Shown: in pieces, positions 59,297 to 64,000 of the stretch
Layout of the letters: every line of letters begins with the position of its first letter
Numbering within the stretch: position 1 is the stretch's first letter
Origin: Chryseolinea soli
GTDB lineage: Bacteria > Bacteroidota > Bacteroidia > Cytophagales > Cyclobacteriaceae
Direction of reading: 5' to 3'
Assembly (NCBI RefSeq): GCF_003589925.1
Contig: NZ_CP032382.1
Span: forward strand, 1,674,001-1,738,000
DNA: 64,000 nt
Translations under genes and position numbers: made by a program
Notes under the pieces: generated by a model
The model's database searches: none
What the model was told of the DNA's origin: nothing
The model's input: only the letters and a program-made list of their open reading frames with translations

Positions 59297-60097
59297 CTAC
59301 AACAAGCTCGACGGACTATAGCCATACAAATTCTTGAACGCGGTGGAGAAATGCGATATGTTCTCAAAGCCAACCTCGTGATAAACGTCCGTAGGCCGCT
59401 GATTTTTTTGTGCAATCAGAAAATGGGCCTGCTCCAATCTTTTCTTTAACAACCATTTCTCGGGAGAGGAAGCAAAGATCTTTTGAAAGTCGCGTTTGAA
59501 TGTGGCCAGGCTCCGGCCCGTGAGGCTGGCAAACTGGTTTAACGAAACGTGATAGGTAAAATTCTGATTCATGAACGCCTCCAGGTCTATTTTGAAAGGT
59601 TCGGTGAAATCGAATAGAAAATTCTTCAAGTTCGGATCCCGTCGCAGCAGGAGCTCGATCGCTTCCTTGGTTTTTAATTCGGCCAATGCGGGCGAGAGTT
59701 GGTCGGGCTGGTCGAAGTAGGGCAACAACGAATCGAAATAACTTTTCAGGAACGGGTCGCGCGACAAGTTGATCATGGTTTCTCCGGTGTAGCGCCCGGG
59801 GGCGTGAAGGTTGTGCTCGGCACGATAGCGTTTCAGGGAGTCCTGATCCAGAAAAATGTTGATCGATTTGAACGGCGCGCCATCGGGGCCGGGCGCCTTG
59901 ATGGTCTTGGTGAGCTGATTTTTGCGGATGAGGCCGATGGTACCTTCTCCGAAAACCTGCATGCCCTGGTTGGTATAGAAGTGCGATTCACCCGACACCA
60001 CATAGCCCAGGGCATGCTCGACCACCAGTTGCTCGTTACTTCGTTTCTTGTGCTCGACACACGAATACAGGATATTATGTTGAAGCTGATGAATCAT
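59297..60097 (-). CDS. AraC-family transcriptional regulator
   Basis: 266 residues. The N-terminal cupin-like sensor (HALGYVVSGESHFYTNQGMQ, GTIGLIRKNQLTK) is followed by a double helix-turn-helix (HVSLNQFASLTGRSLATFKR, DVYHEVGFENISHFSTAFKN). It ends YGYSPSSLL. It lies 14 bases downstream of the SDR gene on the same strand and may control it. Confidence 0.9.
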   Translation of the reverse strand: MIHQLQHNILYSCVEHKKRSNEQLVVEHALGYVVSGESHFYTNQGMQVFGEGTIGLIRKNQLTKTIKAPGPDGAPFKSINIFLDQDSLKRYRAEHNLHAPGRYTGETMINLSRDPFLKSYFDSLLPYFDQPDQLSPALAELKTKEAIELLLRRDPNLKNFLFDFTEPFKIDLEAFMNQNFTYHVSLNQFASLTGRSLATFKRDFQKIFASSPEKWLLKKRLEQAHFLIAQKNQRPTDVYHEVGFENISHFSTAFKNLYGYSPSSLL

Positions 60098-60111
60098 AGA
60101 CCACTGCCAAG

Positions 60112-60924
60112 TTACTTCATTTGACTCATGATCATTTTATCCATCATGCGATCGGATAGTAGTTTCCGCGCGATGACCGCCGGCTTGGCCAGGTAGCCTC
60201 CCACATAACGTGCCTTGGGCCGTTTGGCTTCGATCGCCTTGCGGATCAGTTCGGCAATGACGATGGGCTCGGGATTTTTCTCTTCCGTCGCTTTAAAAGC
60301 ATCCGCAAATTTATCGGCGAGCGGTTTGTAGGCCGTATGCCCTGAAACTTTCACGAGACTATCGAAGGCAATGCGGCCCCATTCCGATTTCACGCCACCG
60401 GGTTCGATGAGGATCACGTCGATGCCAAACGGCTTCACCTCGTTGCGCAGCGTGTCGCTAAGTCCTTCCAGGGCAAACTTGCTGGCATGATACCAACCTC
60501 CCAACGGCGTGGCGATCTTGCCCCCGATCGAAGAGATGTTCACGATCTTGCCGCCCTGTTGTCGACGCATGTGGGGTAACACCAACTGGATGAGACGCGC
60601 GGCACCAAACAAGTTCACGTCCAGTTGATACTTCGCGTCTCTCATGGATACATCCTCTACCGCGCCGTAGGACCCGAACCCGGCGTTGTTGATCAGCACA
60701 TCAATGCGTCCCTCGTTGGCGATGACCTGGCGCACGCCGTCGGACATCGATTCATCGTCCGTCACGTCCATGGCGAGCAATTTCACGCCGTAGGTTTGGA
60801 GGTCACTCATTTTGTCTACACGCCGGGCGGCGCCGTACACCGTGTAGCCGTGTTGTGTTAAAAACCTGGCAGTTTCTTTGCCCATGCCGGCGGAGGCGCC
60901 TGTGATGATGACTACTTTTTTCAT
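60112..60924 (-). CDS. Short-chain dehydrogenase/reductase
   Basis: 270 residues of a classical SDR: cofactor motif TGASAGMGKETA, NNAGFGSYG (structural NAG), and catalytic Ser in NISSIGG with YHASK. An Arg pair after the second strand (AARRVD) suggests NADP preference. The C-terminus is extended by a helical region. Substrate unknown. It precedes the AraC regulator. Confidence 0.92.
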   Translation of the reverse strand: MKKVVIITGASAGMGKETARFLTQHGYTVYGAARRVDKMSDLQTYGVKLLAMDVTDDESMSDGVRQVIANEGRIDVLINNAGFGSYGAVEDVSMRDAKYQLDVNLFGAARLIQLVLPHMRRQQGGKIVNISSIGGKIATPLGGWYHASKFALEGLSDTLRNEVKPFGIDVILIEPGGVKSEWGRIAFDSLVKVSGHTAYKPLADKFADAFKATEEKNPEPIVIAELIRKAIEAKRPKARYVGGYLAKPAVIARKLLSDRMMDKMIMSQMK

Positions 60925-60934
60925 GATTATTTTT

Positions 60935-61432
60935 CTAAAATTTGAGCTGTCTTATTTCTTCGAGATACTTGCGGTTGCGCTTCATCGAAAACAGTTCGAC
61001 GCCAACGCCCAGGAGACCAATCAAGAGCAGTCCAAGTCCTACGCCCTTCTGTAATTGCTTTTGAGCGAGCGTAAGTAACGCTATGCCAGCAACCGCCGCC
61101 ACTGAGAATGTTACCAAACCCCCGATATAGGCCGTGGCCATTACTTTTTCCATTCGGCTCACCTCAGATCGTTGCAGGTCGACGTTGCTCGCCACGGGCA
61201 TCTCCCTGGTGTGCAGTATCCGGCGGTTGTTGTAAAACACGGTGACGGTGGTTGCCAAAACGATGAGTGCACCGGCACTCGATAGTGCATACCCCAGGCC
61301 CCGCTGCAAACTCGTGTCGCCAGCGGTGCGCCATAACCCTATCGCAATAACAATAACGGTTGCGCCCAGGGCGATGCCCCAGGTTGCACCCTGTTTTTCG
61401 CTTGCATAATATTGAAGGATGTGTTCTTTCAT
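60935..61432 (-). CDS. Uncharacterised four-helix membrane protein
   Basis: 165 residues from the ATG at 61432 (MKEHILQYYASEKQG); a longer frame to 61498 would add WWRNNNNPPPPTFEVSNG. Two pairs of membrane segments (about 16-35 and 48-66, then 95-115 and 122-142) flank a polar loop. It ends in a basic stretch MKRNRKYLEE. No family recognised. It lies 10 bases upstream of the SDR gene and probably belongs to the same operon. Confidence 0.6.
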   Translation of the reverse strand: MKEHILQYYASEKQGATWGIALGATVIVIAIGLWRTAGDTSLQRGLGYALSSAGALIVLATTVTVFYNNRRILHTREMPVASNVDLQRSEVSRMEKVMATAYIGGLVTFSVAAVAGIALLTLAQKQLQKGVGLGLLLIGLLGVGVELFSMKRNRKYLEEIRQLKF

Positions 61433-61591
61433 GACGATCCCGTTTGATACTTCAAAAGTCGGTGGCGGCGGATTATTATTGTTTCGCCACCAGCTCAAAG
61501 TATTTTTCCCACCGGCTCATGCGCTGGATCACCCCGTTGGCGTCATTCCTTAAACTTTAAATTCCAGTTTTGCGGCTTACACGCATCTTAT

Positions 61592-61599
61592 TATCTTTG
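61592..61599 (+). promoter_or_regulatory. Promoter -7 box of the EF-G leader
   Basis: TATCTTTG, a perfect TAnnTTTG box, 29 bases before leader ORF 1. It has the same sequence as the box at 33706-33713 of the first tRNA operon, but no inverted repeat lies beside it. Confidence 0.6.
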
Positions 61600-61627
61600 C
61601 CGCCGTTAAAGTTGAATACTTAACACC

Positions 61628-61756
61628 ATGATCACGAATCGCACATATCAAAACGAAACTGTCGGCAAGGCTTTTATCAAAGCCGTTCTTGCCAGCAGCC
61701 ACATCGTCTTTATAGTAGACGGGGAGGCTTGCGTGTTTCCGGATGAAAGAGGATAG
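61628..61756 (+). CDS. Leader ORF 1 before the EF-G gene
   Basis: A 42-codon ORF between promoter and terminator. It ends GEACVFPDERG. Codons for G-E-A contain GGGGAGGCTT (61721-61730), complementary to the terminator's 5' arm, as in the second tRNA unit. This suggests control by ribosome stalling and an alternative RNA fold. Confidence 0.5.
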   Translation: MITNRTYQNETVGKAFIKAVLASSHIVFIVDGEACVFPDERG

Positions 61757-61785
61757 TGATATGGGTTATACCTATATATAAAAAG

Positions 61786-61816
61786 AGCCTCTCCCATTCG
61801 GAGGGGCTTTTTTATT
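61786..61816 (+). terminator. Attenuator terminator 1 before the EF-G gene
   Basis: Arms AGCCTCTCC and GGAGGGGCT (one G-T) around CATTC, followed by a T run. It lies 29 bases after leader ORF 1. Confidence 0.85.
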
Positions 61817-61862
61817 GTCTCCCCTTTATTTTACTTCTCCAATACACATCATAAAAACAGCT

Positions 61863-61919
61863 ATGACACTATCATTGAAATTAATAATCAACGAAATACT
61901 CACCCTGTCAGAGACATAG
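61863..61919 (+). CDS. Leader ORF 2 before the EF-G gene
   Basis: An 18-codon ORF (MTLSLKLIINEILTLSET) between the two terminators. It might be a second leader peptide, but no similarity to the first is visible. Confidence 0.35.
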   Translation: MTLSLKLIINEILTLSET

Positions 61920-61944
61920 GTATCCGGTACGTCATGTGCCCGCG

Positions 61945-61976
61945 AAGCCTCTCATCTCTGATGGGAGGCTTTTTTT
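61945..61976 (+). terminator. Attenuator terminator 2 before the EF-G gene
   Basis: Arms AAGCCTCTCAT and ATGGGAGGCTT (one G-T) around CTCTG, followed by TTTTTT. The stem begins AAGCCTC, like the terminator before tRNA-Pro. Confidence 0.85.
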
Positions 61977-62021
61977 ATGATGTGAAATCACTACGACAAT
62001 TATTCTTTACTGTATTACAAG

Positions 62022-64000
62022 ATGAAAACGAACAGACAAATACGAAATATAGGGATCATGGCCCACGTCGACGCGGGCAAGACCACCGTTACCGAACGCA
62101 TACTTTATTATACCGGCATGATCCATAAAATGGGAAGTGTCGACGAAGGAAACACCACGATGGACACCGATCCGCAGGAAGCAAAACGCGGCATCACCAT
62201 TTCGTCGGCGGCCATCACCACCTATTGGGAAATGAATGGCGCGTCGTACCAGATCAACCTGATCGATACGCCTGGGCACGTTGACTTCACGGCGGAAGTA
62301 GAACGCTCGCTGCGTGTGCTCGATGGCGCCGTGGCGGTGTTTTGCGCGCGATCGGGCGTGCAACCACAGTCGGAAACCGTTTGGCACCAGGCCGATAAGT
62401 ATGGTGTGCCGCGCATCATCATGGTGAACAAGATGGACCGGCAAGGTGCCGATTTCATCCGGGTCGTAAACGAGATCCATGAAAAGCTCAACGTGGTGGC
62501 TGTGCCGGTACAACTGCCGCTTGGCGCGGAGGATTCTTTTAGCGGCGTGATCGATCTTATCGGATGGAAAGCGCTGCAATGGAACAACGCCGATGGAAAA
62601 TCCTTCGAGGTGACGGACATTCCAGCGACGATGCTGGAATTGGCTGGTCATTGGAGGCAAAACCTCCTCGAGCAACTGGCGCTGGTGGATGAGACGATCT
62701 TCTCCAAGTTTACCGCATCCATGTCGGTGACCGAAGACGAGATCCGAAGGGCGCTGCGAAGCGCTACGCTGTCGTTACAAGTAACGCCAGTGTTGTGTGG
62801 AGCGGCCTTCCGCAACAAGGGTGTGCAACCTTTGCTGGATGCCATTGTAAACTATTTGCCCGCTCCTGCGGACGTTGCCACGATAACCGGAATTGATCCC
62901 GAAAATCGTCAGGCAATGAAACGCAACACGGATTTGGATGCGCCGTTGACGGCCCTGGTGTTCAAGGTCATTGCCGACGACTATGTAGGCAAACTCGTGT
63001 TGGTGCGTGTGTACTCGGGTTTCCTGGAAAGCGGACAACACGTGCTGAACAGCCGCACCGGCAAAAAGATGCGCATGAGCCGCTTGCTCAGAGTTCTTTC
63101 CGACAGGTTCGAACCCGTCGAGACACTCCAGGCCGGCGACATCGGTGCCTTGATGGGATTGAAAGACGCTCGTACAGGCGATACGTTGTCTGATCCTTTG
63201 CATCCCTTGCAACTGGAGAGCATGGACTTTCCTGCGCCGGTGATTGGCTTTGCCATTGAAGCAAAATCGACCGCCGATTCCAACAAACTGGGTGAGGCCT
63301 TGTCGAAGGTGGTGGAAGAAGATCCGACGTTGAGCGTCGAGGTCGATCCGCAATCGGGACAAACTGTCCTGAAGGGCATGGGCGAACTTCATTTGGAAGT
63401 GGTGCTGGAGAAGCTGGCGTCGCGCTACGATGTGATCGTCAACAAAGGCGAACCACGCATTGCCTATCGCGAAATGCTGACCCAAGCCGTTGTGCACCGC
63501 GAGGTGTTCAAAAAACAAAATGGTGGCAGTGGAAACTTTGCCGAAATCCATTTTGAATTGATCCCCACCGCGGAAGGCGCGTCAGGATTGGAGTTCGTGA
63601 ACGATGCGAAAGGCGGGGCCATTCCACGGGAATTTATTTCTTCGGTGAAGAAAGGTTTCGAAGAGGGCATGCGCAATGGCGTGTTGGCCGGCTACCCCGT
63701 TGAGGCCATGAAGGTGCGCCTCTTCGACGGCGCGATCCACCCGAAGGACTCGCACGCGCAGGACTTTGAAATGGCCGCATGGCTGGGCTTCAAAGAAGCT
63801 GCCCGAAAAGCATCGCCGAAGCTGCTCGAGCCGCTCATGCGTGTTGACGTTCTGACACCGGAAGAATACACCGGCGCGGTAACGGGCGACCTGAACCGGC
63901 GACGGGCGATCATCCGTGGCATCCATGCCAAAGCAAATGTTCAATGGATCGATGCCGAGGTTCCATTGGCTGGTCTGTTCGGGTACGTCACCGCGCTGCG
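62022..64000 (+). CDS. Elongation factor G paralogue (3' end outside the window)
   Basis: 659 residues visible; the frame is open to the window edge, and about 40-50 are expected to be missing. GTPase motifs: G1 [10 protein letters not shown]2 [11 protein letters not shown]3 DTPGHVDF, G4 NKMDR. EF-G domains II-IV follow ([44 protein letters not shown] in domain V). It is a translational GTPase of the EF-G/FusA2 type; a ribosomal protection role is also possible. Regulation by two leader ORFs and two terminators is unusual for a housekeeping EF-G and suggests induction when translation is inhibited. Confidence 0.88.
   Translation, partial: MKTNRQIRNIGIMAHVDAGKTTVTERILYYTGMIHKMGSVDEGNTTMDTDPQEAKRGITISSAAITTYWEMNGASYQINLIDTPGHVDFTAEVERSLRVLDGAVAVFCARSGVQPQSETVWHQADKYGVPRIIMVNKMDRQGADFIRVVNEIHEKLNVVAVPVQLPLGAEDSFSGVIDLIGWKALQWNNADGKSFEVTDIPATMLELAGHWRQNLLEQLALVDETIFSKFTASMSVTEDEIRRALRSATLSLQVTPVLCGAAFRNKGVQPLLDAIVNYLPAPADVATITGIDPENRQAMKRNTDLDAPLTALVFKVIADDYVGKLVLVRVYSGFLESGQHVLNSRTGKKMRMSRLLRVLSDRFEPVETLQAGDIGALMGLKDARTGDTLSDPLHPLQLESMDFPAPVIGFAIEAKSTADSNKLGEALSKVVEEDPTLSVEVDPQSGQTVLKGMGELHLEVVLEKLASRYDVIVNKGEPRIAYREMLTQAVVHREVFKKQNGGSGNFAEIHFELIPTAEGASGLEFVNDAKGGAIPREFISSVKKGFEEGMRNGVLAGYPVEAMKVRLFDGAIHPKDSHAQDFEMAAWLGFKEAARKASPKLLEPLMRVDVLTPEEYTGAVTGDLNRRRAIIRGIHAKANVQWIDAEVPLAGLFGYVTAL

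Noticed and set aside
61934-62128. 64-codon ORF overlapping the EF-G start
   Set aside because: It lies out of frame over the terminator and the GTPase P-loop and is a shadow of the EF-G gene.

Overview
The window looks like chromosome of a Bacteroidota bacterium, most likely of the order Cytophagales. The signs are Bacteroidota-type promoters (TAnnTTTG -7 boxes), large FtsX-type ABC permeases of which three carry an N-terminal prefix domain, a 7TM-DISM histidine kinase, an HD-Pnk/RNA ligase pair of the kind known from Runella, and an ECF42 sigma factor next to a DGPF protein. There is no transposase, prophage or CRISPR array. The genus is not determined.

Layout. 0-5 kb: end of an unknown gene, a membrane protein, a YciI protein, a histidine kinase and a PagL-like outer-membrane deacylase. 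5-16 kb: three large FtsX permeases surrounding an RNA-repair pair (HD-Pnk and RNA ligase). 16-32 kb: ordinary accessory metabolism and transport: amine oxidase, a frameshifted small gene, NADAR, desaturase, MFS, an ABC pair, a redox/SDR operon facing a MarR regulator with a clear operator, AraC regulators and a vanadium-type haloperoxidase. 32.8-37 kb: an unusual RNA island (below). 37-44.4 kb: FtsX permease with PadR, DGPF protein with ECF42 sigma factor, two overlapping nucleotidyltransferase genes and a pentapeptide-repeat protein. 44.4-50.2 kb: a leader with a duplicated nine-codon micro-ORF ahead of a five-gene operon (two coiled-coil proteins, one PspA-like; an SBP-OmpA fusion; ABC permease; ABC ATPase). 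50.2-54.4 kb: a convergent operon of a papain-like protease, a YkuD-like peptidoglycan-binding protein, a subtilisin-fold protein that has lost its catalytic residues, and a membrane protein. 54.7-61.5 kb: assorted single genes. 61.6-64 kb: an EF-G paralogue behind two leader ORFs and two terminators.

The most interesting part is 32.8-36.9 kb. A HigBA-type toxin-antitoxin pair, whose antitoxin has a WYL-like C-terminal extension, is transcribed away from an operon of divergent tRNAs or tRNA-like RNAs (Asn, Lys, Phe and two oddly folded ones), an RNA ligase and a DUF4180 protein. A second unit encodes tRNAs for Pro, Tyr, His, Arg and two Ser, separated by palindromic repeats. Both units start with the same 19-bp inverted repeat (GTTACC-type arms) beside a TAnnTTTG promoter, then a short leader and an intrinsic terminator. 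The first copy of the repeat lies between the divergent promoters of higBA and the tRNA operon. Three of the tRNAs have T-loops in which the universal T54/A58 pair is swapped to A54/T58, and most have non-standard first base pairs or discriminators. The anticodon set overlaps strongly with known targets of anticodon nucleases. I infer a stress-induced replacement-and-repair system for damaged tRNAs, regulated together with a toxin-antitoxin module. This is a hypothesis built from sequence, not a demonstrated function.
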